Shown piece after piece: positions 48,609 through 56,526 of a stretch of DNA of 64,000 nucleotides. Where the stretch lies: positions 4,216,001 through 4,280,000 of the forward strand of contig NZ_JAMLFW010000001.1 of NCBI RefSeq assembly GCF_024256385.1, given 5' to 3'. The notes under the pieces were generated by a model. It did no database searches, was not told the origin of the DNA, and saw only the letters and a list, made by a program, of their open reading frames with translations. This stretch comes from Anatilimnocola floriformis (lineage in GTDB: Bacteria; Planctomycetota; Planctomycetia; Pirellulales; Pirellulaceae). The position numbers were made by a program, and so were the translations under genes. Positions within the stretch are counted from its first letter, which is position 1, and the number at the start of each line of letters is the position of its first letter.

Positions 48609-48785
48609 CCGAGGCTGGTCAGGTCGGTACTCCGCCCTGACGATTGGATACTAATGAAGCTGTCGAATTGCTCACCGTTTTCGTTTCGCCGTACTGGGTT
48701 ACACCAGTTCTAGCATTGGCTGGGTGGCATGGGTTTTACCCATGTCCTGCTGGTAATTCTCGGAGGACATGCCATGACAGTGCCA
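48606..48785. repeat. Interspersed repeat, copy 1
   Basis: About 180 bases closely matching 49441-49616, from TAGCCGAGGCTGGTCAGGTC to CCATGACAGTGCC. It directly follows the DinB stop codon and contains a CATGGGT-TTT-ACCCATG hairpin. Confidence 0.85.
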
Positions 48786-48908
48786 GGTGGAAGTTCTGAG
48801 GTAACGCAGCGCCTCAACTGCTGGCGAAATCGAAATGAGCTCCCCTGGGTTAGTGAGTGTTACCTCAGAAGTCAAAGGAGACATGGGTAGTACCCATGCC
48901 ACCCAGCC
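48718..48908. repeat. MITE/REP-like palindromic element
   Basis: Perfect 17-base terminal inverted repeats GGCTGGGTGGCATGGGT (48718-48734) and its complement (48892-48908), extended to about 28 of 30 matches, with a second nested pair TTCTGAGGTAAC / GTTACCTCAGAA (48794-48805 and 48859-48870). Each end is itself a small hairpin (CATGGGT / ACCCATG). No transposase is encoded. Confidence 0.8.
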
Positions 48909-49013
48909 GCTACCTACGACATCCTCAGCGACAACAATCACCCATCCTCCCTTTCCTCAAACCAATCCCAACGACTTGACAAAGTAGCTCAGATGCCTGA
49001 CGACGTAGCATCA

Positions 49014-49409
49014 TTAATCGCGAGCGGAGACTTTAACTGCATCAGCCTGAATTGTCACAATGGCCTTTGCGCCAAAGGTCACTTCGATCTGATCTGACAA
49101 CCTATCGCCTACTGTCCGGGAATCTAGCTCTATAACACTTTCCGGGTAGATGCCATATTTGGCAAAACCTTTCCAGTCTATTTCAATTGGAATTTCGTGG
49201 ATATTGCAAAAGTGCGTTACAACATTCCTAGCACTTGTCTTAAGATAGCCCAAGCCCCTGTCGCGTGACTCCAGATAGCGGACTTGAAACCTCAATCTCT
49301 CGAGTTCGGCTTCACATTGCCGCTGACGCGTCAGAGACACGGCAAGCCCCATTGCAAGAGACAACAAGCACACAAACCAGCCAAAACTGCGGATGGAAAA
49401 TCGCATCAC
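49014..49409 (-). CDS. Small membrane protein with periplasmic STN-like part
   Basis: A 131-residue protein: transmembrane segment FGWFVCLLSLAMGLAVSLT, a coiled-coil stretch (CEAELERLRFQVRYLESRD) and a C-terminal alpha-beta part (IPIEIDWKGFAKYGIYPESV; SDQIEVTFGAKAIVTIQADA) that recalls the secretin/TonB short N-terminal fold. Role unknown. It lies between the two repeat copies. Confidence 0.6.
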   Translation of the reverse strand: MMRFSIRSFGWFVCLLSLAMGLAVSLTRQRQCEAELERLRFQVRYLESRDRGLGYLKTSARNVVTHFCNIHEIPIEIDWKGFAKYGIYPESVIELDSRTVGDRLSDQIEVTFGAKAIVTIQADAVKVSARD

Positions 49410-49440
49410 TTACCACCTTGTAGTCGTGTTAATCGATTTA

Positions 49441-49616
49441 TAGCCAAGGCTGGTCAGGTCGGTACTCCGCCATGACGATTGGATACTAGTAAGCTGGCGA
49501 ATTGCTCGCCGTTTCGTTCCGTTGTATTGGGTTACACCAGTTCTAACATCGGCGGTGTGGCATGGGTTCTACCCATATCTGCTGGCAATTCTCGGAGGAC
49601 GGCCATGACAGTGCCC
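49441..49616. repeat. Interspersed repeat, copy 2
   Basis: Near copy of 48606-48785, same orientation, about 835 bases away. It has the hairpin CATGGGTTCTACCCAT but not the second inverted half found at 48859-48908, so it is a truncated version of the element. Confidence 0.85.
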
Positions 49617-49640
49617 AGCCGCAACCAATTTCAGGCCGCT

Positions 49641-50690
49641 CTACTTCGCCGTCGCTTGGCCTGCGAATTTTTCAGTGTTCCAGACCAAGAGAAGCTCCTC
49701 CTTGTCGTCCCAAGCGACCAGGCGACGCCCATTTCCGCTTAAGGCAAATTCCCTCGGAGGTTGTCCGAACATGTCGGGCGAGGGGCCAACGAGACTGCCA
49801 ACCTGCTTGTCGGTTGCAATATCCACCAGCAGCACAAAGCGCCCTAATCCCGGAAGCAGCGCAACCGTCTTTGCGTCCGGGAAAATTTCCATGGTAGGGC
49901 GAAAACTTGACCAGTTAAGTGTTTTGACTTTCTTTCCAGTTTGCACGTCGGAGACAACACGAGGCTGTGAGTAGAGGCTGGAAATGAGGATTTGGCCATC
50001 CGCTGAAACAGCCAGCCCTTCCATATCCAGATTCTTTTTATCCTCAATGAACACGCGCCGCTGTTGCTGGGCGCCGGAAGTCTTGACGACGATCACGTCA
50101 GCACCCTTGGTGCCAAGTGCCACCGTTTGACCGTCGGAAAAAATGCAGGCGGAGTAAACGTCAGGCTCATCGACGGTGCGAGCGAAGGCTTGCGCACCAT
50201 CTTCCATTTTCCAAGCAGCCAATGAGCTGGGACCTTCATATTTTGCAGTACCAAACGCGACCAGCCCCCGCCCCTCAGCAACAAAACGGAGGGCCTTCAA
50301 GCTGGCAAGCTTTGTAAGCTCGTAGCGCTGCTTGCCATCGCTGGTCCCTTGCACCACTAACTTGCCTGACTCTGCAAGGCAGGCAACCCACTGACCGTCG
50401 GGTGAAATGGCAACCTGTCGCGAGGCGACTTTCTGTTCGCGAACCTTCTTTTCTTTCTCGATGTCCCAGACTTGCAGCAGTCCATCCGAGCCGAAGTCAT
50501 TCGCACTGCTAACAATGACGAGCAGGTTGCCTTGCTCGTTGAGTTCCATTTGCCGCACTACTTGTTTTTCAAATGCGAACTTCTTTTCCGTCGCCAGTTC
50601 CGGTGGCTGGGCCACGGCGCTCGTCAAGTGGTAGCCGGCGATGACGGCAACACTCAAGAACTTTAGCGCGAAAGAAGAAGTAGTGTGCAT
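49641..50690 (-). CDS. Exported WD40-like beta-propeller protein
   Basis: A 349-residue protein with signal peptide (SVAVIAGYHLTSAVA). Propeller blades: GLLQVWDIEKEKKVREQKVA, VAISPDGQWVACL, LAVSADGQILISSLY and FALSGNGRRLVAWDDKEELL. Typical exported planctomycete WD40 scaffold; partner unknown. Its 3' end overlaps the edge of the repeat copy 2 region without being interrupted. Confidence 0.8.
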   Translation of the reverse strand: MHTTSSFALKFLSVAVIAGYHLTSAVAQPPELATEKKFAFEKQVVRQMELNEQGNLLVIVSSANDFGSDGLLQVWDIEKEKKVREQKVASRQVAISPDGQWVACLAESGKLVVQGTSDGKQRYELTKLASLKALRFVAEGRGLVAFGTAKYEGPSSLAAWKMEDGAQAFARTVDEPDVYSACIFSDGQTVALGTKGADVIVVKTSGAQQQRRVFIEDKKNLDMEGLAVSADGQILISSLYSQPRVVSDVQTGKKVKTLNWSSFRPTMEIFPDAKTVALLPGLGRFVLLVDIATDKQVGSLVGPSPDMFGQPPREFALSGNGRRLVAWDDKEELLLVWNTEKFAGQATAK

Positions 50691-50773
50691 TGCAGGCTCG
50701 AGTTGTGGTGGTAGGTTCGCAGAGATGCGGCGAGTATATCACGCCCCGTTACCACCCGCTTTATGTAGGCACT

Positions 50774-50845
50774 GATCGACCTCCGTATGCCATTCTGAGC
50801 GAGGGAGGCCGATTGTGCAAAGCTACCGTTCGCGGTAGCTTTTTT
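50774..50845 (+). ncRNA. Structured RNA / attenuator candidate upstream of fumC
   Basis: Two hairpins in tandem: 50774-50814 (arms GATCGACCTCC / GGGAGGCCGATT, one mismatch) and 50821-50840 (AGCTACCG-TTCG-CGGTAGCT) followed by TTTTT. The second is a clear terminator pointing at fumC, whose ATG is 58 bases further. It could be a small RNA or a leader attenuator. Confidence 0.5.
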
Positions 50846-50903
50846 CGTTTAGCACGGCGATTCCGCAACAATATCTCCACAACGATCTTTCAGCAGGTCC
50901 GCA

Positions 50904-52328
50904 ATGACTCAATTCCGCGTTGAACGCGATTCGATGGGCGAGGTTCAGGTTCCGGCGCAGGCGTATTACGCCTCGCAAACGCAGCGGGCCGTCGAGAATT
51001 TTCCGGTCTCCGGTTGGCCGTTGCCGCCGGCGCTCGTGCATGCCCTCGGCCTAGTGAAGTATGCCTGCGGCGTGGCCAATCGCGACCTCGGGAAGCTCAC
51101 AAAGACCGGCAAAAATAAGCTGAACGACGAACAGGTCGCGGCGATGCTCAGCGCTTGCCGCGAAGTGGCGGCGGGGAAATTCGACAAGGAATTTCCGATC
51201 GACGTCTTTCAGACGGGCTCGGGAACGTCGAGCAATATGAACACCAACGAGGTGATCGCCAACCGCGCGATCGAAATCCTCGGCGGCGATCGCTTTGCCA
51301 AGGACAAGCCGGTCCATCCCAACGATCACGTTAACATGGGGCAGAGCACCAACGATATTTTCCCCACGGCGATTCACGTGTCGGTGGCGATGCAGATCAA
51401 GAACGATCTCATCCCCGCGCTGCAGCGTTTTCATGATGAGCTGAAGAAAAAAGCGGTCGAGTGGGACAAGATCATCAAGATCGGCCGGACGCACTTAGCC
51501 GACGCGACTCCGTTGCGATTGGGGCAGGAGATTGGCGGTTTTGCGCGGCAGCTCGAGCTGTCGCTTGAGCGCGCTCAAGCAGCGATCAAAGCAGTGCTGG
51601 AGCTTCCCGCCGGTGGCACCGCAGTCGGCACGGGCATCAACACGCATCCGGAATTCGGCCATCGCGTGGCTGCGGAACTCGCCAAGGAAACGGGCATTCC
51701 TTTCATCGAAGCGGTGAACCACTTCGAAGGGAACGCGCAGCGCGATGGCTTGGTGGAATGCCACGGCCAACTGCGCACGATCGCGATGACGCTGTTCAAC
51801 GTCAGCAACAATATTCGGTGGCTGGGCTCGGGCCCGCGCTGCGGTTTCTATGAAATCAAGCTGCCCGATCGCCAGCCCGGCAGCTCGATCATGCCGGGTA
51901 AGGTAAACCCGGTGATGTGCGAAAGCATGATGCAAGTCGCCGCCCGCGTAATGGGGAACGATCAAACGATCACCTTCAGCGGTGCAACCGGTGGCCAGTT
52001 CCAGTTGAACATAATGATGCCCGTGATGGGGCAAACGACGCTCGAGAGCATCGCCCTGCTCGCCGGCGCCACGCGGGCCTTTGTCGATTTCTGCGCAATC
52101 GAAATGGAAGCGAACCCCGAAGCCTGCGAGGCCTCGGTGGAGAAGAGCCTGTCGATGGTGACGAGCCTGAACCCACACATCGGCTACGAGAAGGCAGCGG
52201 CCATTGCCAAGCAAGCCTTCAAGAGCAACAAGACGGTGCGCGAACTCTGCCGCGAAGAAGGGATCCTGCCCGAAACGACGCTGAAGGAAGCGCTCGATCC
52301 TTGGAGCATGACCGAACCGCAGGCATAA
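50904..52328 (+). CDS. fumC: Fumarate hydratase class II
   Basis: A 474-residue TCA-cycle enzyme converting fumarate to malate. Family landmarks: QTGSGTSSNMNTNEVIANRA, the MGQSTNDIFPTAIH segment, GRTHLADATPLRLGQEIGG and the signature GSSIMPGKVNPV. The NPV signature and length ~470 fit FumC rather than aspartase; the KVNPVMCE context fits fumarase. Catalytic His of THLxDA-type loop present. Standalone gene behind a terminator-like leader. Confidence 0.95.
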   Translation: MTQFRVERDSMGEVQVPAQAYYASQTQRAVENFPVSGWPLPPALVHALGLVKYACGVANRDLGKLTKTGKNKLNDEQVAAMLSACREVAAGKFDKEFPIDVFQTGSGTSSNMNTNEVIANRAIEILGGDRFAKDKPVHPNDHVNMGQSTNDIFPTAIHVSVAMQIKNDLIPALQRFHDELKKKAVEWDKIIKIGRTHLADATPLRLGQEIGGFARQLELSLERAQAAIKAVLELPAGGTAVGTGINTHPEFGHRVAAELAKETGIPFIEAVNHFEGNAQRDGLVECHGQLRTIAMTLFNVSNNIRWLGSGPRCGFYEIKLPDRQPGSSIMPGKVNPVMCESMMQVAARVMGNDQTITFSGATGGQFQLNIMMPVMGQTTLESIALLAGATRAFVDFCAIEMEANPEACEASVEKSLSMVTSLNPHIGYEKAAAIAKQAFKSNKTVRELCREEGILPETTLKEALDPWSMTEPQA

Positions 52329-52487
52329 GGTGCTAGCAGCAACCCACCCTTCTGTGCAATTTTTGTCCAAATTGGGTTTGCTGCTTTCGTCGCTATCTTC
52401 GACAATCCGCCATTGGTTGCCAAAGGGATTGGCAGCCATCGATCAATGACCGGCGCTCCGTGCGCGAGGTCTGCGGAGGGATCTGCC

Positions 52488-53663
52488 ATGAGTTGCACAC
52501 GCTTGCTCATTTCGTTCGCGGTCTGCGCTGCGCTAACTACATTCGTCAGCGCGCAGCAGCCCAACTCGCTGCGACCCGCGCGCACCGCTCCCACCGAAGC
52601 CAAGCCGCAGGGCACGCCGGTGGAGATCAGCCCGGCCAAAGCGATTGCCCGGCAAATGGCCGATGCCTATGCTCTGTCGAAGACGGCGAAGACCGTCGAT
52701 GAGTACAGCAGCATCATCGAAAACTGCGAGCGAGTACTCGCCGAGCAAACTAGCGAAGAGACAATCAAGTACGCCAAGCAACTCGCTTCGTGGGGCTACA
52801 ACCGCCGCGGCGAAGCGTTTGCCCAGCAAGCAACAGAGCTGATCGAAAAGGGTGAGGAACGCAAAGCCAACGACCTCGATGCGTTGGCCCTCGAAGACTT
52901 TCAGCAAGCGATTACGCTCGACAGCACCAAGTGGAAGGCTTATCACAATCGCGGCGTGAGCCTCGGTTTGCATGGCAAGGTGGAAGAGGCGCTCGCCGAT
53001 TTCGATCAGGCGCTGAAACTCAAGCCCGATCATGTGAACGGCTGGTTCAATCGGGCCGAGATCAAGTCGCAGCTCGGCCGCTATGCTGAGGCCATCAGCG
53101 ACTACTCGCAAGTGCTGAAGCTCAAGCCCGATGATCACGGCAGCCTGGTGGGTCGTGCTGCAGCACGGCGACATGTGGGCAAACTCGATGACGCACTGAA
53201 AGACATCTCGCACGCGCTGCAGATTCAAGCTGACTATGCTCCTGCCTATTACGAACGGGCCGAAATCGAAATGGGGCTCGGCCAATGGCAGTCTGCGGCG
53301 GAAGACTATCGCACGGCGGCTCGCACCGACAACCGCATGGGTCGAGCCTTTCGCGGAGTCGCCTGGCTGATGGCGACTTGCCCTGAGCTGAAGTTCCGCA
53401 ATTCGAAGCTGGCTCTCGAAGCAGCAGAGAAAGCCATCGATCTCGATGGCGACGACGATTACCGCACTCTCGATGTGTATGCCGCGGCGCAGGCCAACAT
53501 GGGGCAGTTTGAACAAGCCCAAGCCACGCTACAAAAGGCCATTCAACTCGCGCCGCAAGAGGCACAGGCCGCGCTGCAGGCTCGCCTGCGATTGTATGCA
53601 AACAAGCAAGCCTATCGCGAACCGGTCCGGCAGGCTGCTGCACCGGCGAACCTGCCGCGATAG
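52488..53663 (+). CDS. Exported TPR protein
   Basis: A 391-residue protein, ATG 52488 after GGAGGG. Signal peptide RLLISFAVCAALTTFVSAQQ. At least five tetratricopeptide repeats from residue ~125: KAYHNRGVSLGLHGKVEEAL, NGWFNRAEIKSQLGRYAEAI, SLVGRAAARRHVGKLDDALK and APAYYERAEIEMGLGQWQSA. Protein-interaction scaffold in the periplasm-like space. Convergent with the ATP-grasp gene; stops abut. Confidence 0.85.
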   Translation: MSCTRLLISFAVCAALTTFVSAQQPNSLRPARTAPTEAKPQGTPVEISPAKAIARQMADAYALSKTAKTVDEYSSIIENCERVLAEQTSEETIKYAKQLASWGYNRRGEAFAQQATELIEKGEERKANDLDALALEDFQQAITLDSTKWKAYHNRGVSLGLHGKVEEALADFDQALKLKPDHVNGWFNRAEIKSQLGRYAEAISDYSQVLKLKPDDHGSLVGRAAARRHVGKLDDALKDISHALQIQADYAPAYYERAEIEMGLGQWQSAAEDYRTAARTDNRMGRAFRGVAWLMATCPELKFRNSKLALEAAEKAIDLDGDDDYRTLDVYAAAQANMGQFEQAQATLQKAIQLAPQEAQAALQARLRLYANKQAYREPVRQAAAPANLPR

Positions 53664-55229
53664 TTAGAGTTGCTCCCAACCGCCGGCGCGCTTGTTGGGT
53701 GCCGGCCCTTGAAGCGGTCGCGCCGGACGGCCTGTGAAGACCACGCACATGCCGCCTCGCTGAGCGACGTTGACGACTTGCTTTTGTGAAGCTCGAACGG
53801 TGATCGCCACGCCGTACTGCGTGGGTGCAAAGCCCATCACCACATGAAACGGCTCGCTGTGAATTGCTCCATCGGGGCCAATCACGGGGAACTCACTGAC
53901 CGGCAAACTCGCGATTTGCTGCACGACCCAGCGATTGGGATCGGCTAGCGCTAGCTCAATCGCGGCGTCCCACTCGCCCGGAGAAGTGGCCGGGCCGATG
54001 AGCACTCCTTCGCCGCCGCAGGCTCGGTTTGGTTTGAGGACCAGAGTTTCCCGCTCGCGGCGCACATAGGCGAGCAAGTCTCCTTCGCTCCCATCGGGGA
54101 AGCTCGTGTTTCGCGGCCGGATTAAGCGAGTCCACAGCACGTGGCGGCGAAAGATCTGCCGCTCGTCGGCGCTGAAGTGCCGTTCGGCGATTTTCGGATC
54201 GGTCAGCACTTCCCAGCAACTCTTCTGATCGAGCTCGGCCGTGATCGACGACACCATGCGGTTCTGCTGAAACAGCAGCCGCATGGCCGACACATCCTTG
54301 CCCTGATTCTGCAGCGTCAACAAATCGCCGACCATGTAATCGCGGTAAGCGAGGTCGACGACATCGCCCGCGTAATAAACTTCGTTGCCGCGGACCTCGA
54401 GCTCGCACGGATCGGCGTGCATTACCTTGAGGCCGTACTGGTCGTGATAAAACCGCGCGAGATCCTCTTGCTCGTCGATGCCGGAGCCGGCGTACTTGGC
54501 TTCTACGAAGCAGATGTTCCGCGCCGGCCGGCCGATTGCTTCCAGGTGGTCGCGAATCATCTGCATGAGCATCTCACGAGTGTCCGGCAGCAGCGAGAGA
54601 CTGAGCTGCGCGTCGCGCCGCACAAGTTGCGGCAGCACGATCTCATGCACCAGTCGCTCCGCCGTGGGCACGAGGTGTAATCCACCAATGCCGCTCAGAT
54701 TCGGTTCCATGAACTTGAGTGAGTTCTTCCACATCGGGCTGGTGAAGTCGATCACTGCATCGAGCCGACCGAAAATCGGATTGTGATCGCGCTGACTCGG
54801 CCCCCAGCATTGCAACAGCCACTCTTCCTCGGCGGCTGGAATGCGGAGGACCTCGCGGACGAGAAAGTCCTGAAAATAAAGCTCCGGCAACCGCTTCAGC
54901 GCGTTCTGCAGCGTGAGCGAAACATAATGCAGATACGAAATCTGATCGGGCAGCGCTGCCAGCGGACAAGGAAACAGGCTGACGACTTCCTGCTGGCCAT
55001 CGCGCAGATAAATCAGGTGCCGCGCGAACGATTCGCTGCGCAACTTCGTGAGCAGTTCATTCACCTCGGCATCGCTGAACGCGGCAAACGCCTTCCGCAC
55101 CTGACTAGCCAGGTGAAAGCCACCAAGTCCCACTTCTTCCGCCAGCGTGAGCATGCCCGGCCATCCTTTCCGTTCGGTGAATGCCTGGATTATCGCGGCC
55201 TTCGTGCGGGCAGGACAGTCGGCAGTCAA
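53664..55229 (-). CDS. ATP-grasp-type protein
   Basis: A 521-residue protein resembling circularly permuted ATP-grasp ligases: the ADP-binding segment is TLVLKPNRACGGEGVLIG (~residue 395), followed by WVVQQIASLP, and a distal acidic metal site FMEPNLSGIGG (~residue 175). Such enzymes ligate an amino group to a carboxylate using ATP. Substrate unknown. It precedes a dolichol-phosphate-mannose-synthase-like gene by 19 bases downstream on the same strand, so both may act on one cell-surface or peptide product. Confidence 0.75.
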   Translation of the reverse strand: MTADCPARTKAAIIQAFTERKGWPGMLTLAEEVGLGGFHLASQVRKAFAAFSDAEVNELLTKLRSESFARHLIYLRDGQQEVVSLFPCPLAALPDQISYLHYVSLTLQNALKRLPELYFQDFLVREVLRIPAAEEEWLLQCWGPSQRDHNPIFGRLDAVIDFTSPMWKNSLKFMEPNLSGIGGLHLVPTAERLVHEIVLPQLVRRDAQLSLSLLPDTREMLMQMIRDHLEAIGRPARNICFVEAKYAGSGIDEQEDLARFYHDQYGLKVMHADPCELEVRGNEVYYAGDVVDLAYRDYMVGDLLTLQNQGKDVSAMRLLFQQNRMVSSITAELDQKSCWEVLTDPKIAERHFSADERQIFRRHVLWTRLIRPRNTSFPDGSEGDLLAYVRRERETLVLKPNRACGGEGVLIGPATSPGEWDAAIELALADPNRWVVQQIASLPVSEFPVIGPDGAIHSEPFHVVMGFAPTQYGVAITVRASQKQVVNVAQRGGMCVVFTGRPARPLQGPAPNKRAGGWEQL

Positions 55230-55248
55230 ATACTGCCCGGTGGTTCGC

Positions 55249-55995
55249 TCAAACTCCGACCCAATTCTTCACGCCCATGCGGAAGATGATCCAAAGTGCG
55301 GCGAGCGCTTCTTTGCTGTTGATCTTCGACTGGCCTCGTTCACGATCGGCGAAAATAATCGGCGTTTCGTCGAAGCGAGCACCGACCCTTTTCAGGTGCC
55401 AAAGAATCTCTTCTTGAAACGAATAGCCGCGGCTGCGGATGCGGCTGAAGTCGAGTTTGGCGAGCGTCGAAACGCGAAAGCACCGATACGCGCCGCTGCA
55501 ATCCTTGGGCGAGAGTCCCAGCGAGGTGCGAGCGTAGAAGTTGACGCACTGGCTCATTAGCCGGCGTTTGAGTGGCCAATCTTTCACACCGCCGCCGGGG
55601 CAATAGCGCGAGCCGATCATCACGTCGGCGTTGTCCATGCCGGCGAGCATGGCGGGAATGTAGCGAGGGTGATGGCTAAAATCGGCGTCGAGATTTAGCA
55701 GATAGTCGTACTCGTGGTCGATGGCATATTGCATCGCGGCGATGGTCGCCGTGCCGAGGCCCAACTTGCCGGCCCGATGCAGCACATGCACCCGCTCATC
55801 GCCATGCGACTTTTCGTCGGCCCACTTACCCGTGCCATCGGGAGAGTTGTCGTCGATAACCAGAATGTCGACCTGCGGCGCGACGGCGAAAATTTCGTCG
55901 ACCAGCAACGGCAGATTTTCGAGCTCGTTGTAGGTCGCCACGCTGACCAGCGTGCGCGGCGAACGGCTGGCGACGGAGTTTTCGGTGTCGGACAT
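55249..55995 (-). CDS. Polyprenyl-phosphate mannose synthase-like glycosyltransferase (GT2)
   Basis: A 248-residue GT-A glycosyltransferase like DPM1: VSVATYNELENLPLLVDEIF, the nucleotide-sugar DxD-type metal motif LLNLDADFSHHP and the acceptor-region GSRYCPGGGVKDW and SGAYRCFR. It transfers a sugar from a nucleotide donor to polyprenyl phosphate at the membrane face. ATG 55995 (MSDTENS) is favoured over 56013. No C-terminal membrane helices, so it is the soluble single-domain type. Confidence 0.9.
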   Translation of the reverse strand: MSDTENSVASRSPRTLVSVATYNELENLPLLVDEIFAVAPQVDILVIDDNSPDGTGKWADEKSHGDERVHVLHRAGKLGLGTATIAAMQYAIDHEYDYLLNLDADFSHHPRYIPAMLAGMDNADVMIGSRYCPGGGVKDWPLKRRLMSQCVNFYARTSLGLSPKDCSGAYRCFRVSTLAKLDFSRIRSRGYSFQEEILWHLKRVGARFDETPIIFADRERGQSKINSKEALAALWIIFRMGVKNWVGV

Positions 55996-56125
55996 CGCGG
56001 CAGTGAGAGGCATGGAAATCGGCCCATGAGGATTCGCCGGCGAAAACCGCGCAGCGACATCTCTACTTTACCCCATGGTGGAAATCACGCATTCGCGCGA
56101 TCGGCCGGCAACTTCGTTGCAATCG

Positions 56126-56293
56126 TTAAGCGCGGAGTTTGGTTGCTTCGGCTTCGAGGGCAGCGATCTCTTTTTCCAGCTTCTTCACTTCTTCCACGTC
56201 GTCCATCTGCTTTTTGGCGCCGGCCAGTTGCTGCTTGAGCATCGGCAGCTTTTGGCGGATGACTTCGAGGCGTTTCTTGGCTTTGCCGTCCAT
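56126..56293 (-). CDS. Small coiled-coil protein
   Basis: A 55-residue protein (MDGKAKKRLEVIRQKLPMLK) forming one long charged coiled coil (VEEVKKLEKEIAALEAEATK). Short proteins of this type are common in Planctomycetota. Function unknown. ATG at 56293 rather than 56365, because upstream residues are not coiled-coil-like. Confidence 0.65.
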   Translation of the reverse strand: MDGKAKKRLEVIRQKLPMLKQQLAGAKKQMDDVEEVKKLEKEIAALEAEATKLRA

Positions 56294-56526
56294 CAATGAA
56301 CTCACGATCGGAAGAGAGGAACAGGGTGCGTTGGTTGTAACGTAATCCAAGTGCTGGCAAGGCAACAGAGCTAATCGTTCGTCTGCTGTGGCGCGGGGCG
56401 TTTTCCAATATCGGGGATGCTTATTTTCCGTAACTCCCTTAAAATCCGGACATTAGTTCGGTTGCCAGCCGCGGCGAGGGTTCGCGGCGGCTTGGCAGCG
56501 ATTGGATGGATGGGTTAGGTGCTGTG

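Noticed and set aside
48699-48941. Minus-strand 80-codon frame
   Set aside because: Entirely inside the palindromic repeat element; likely a by-product of the repeat.
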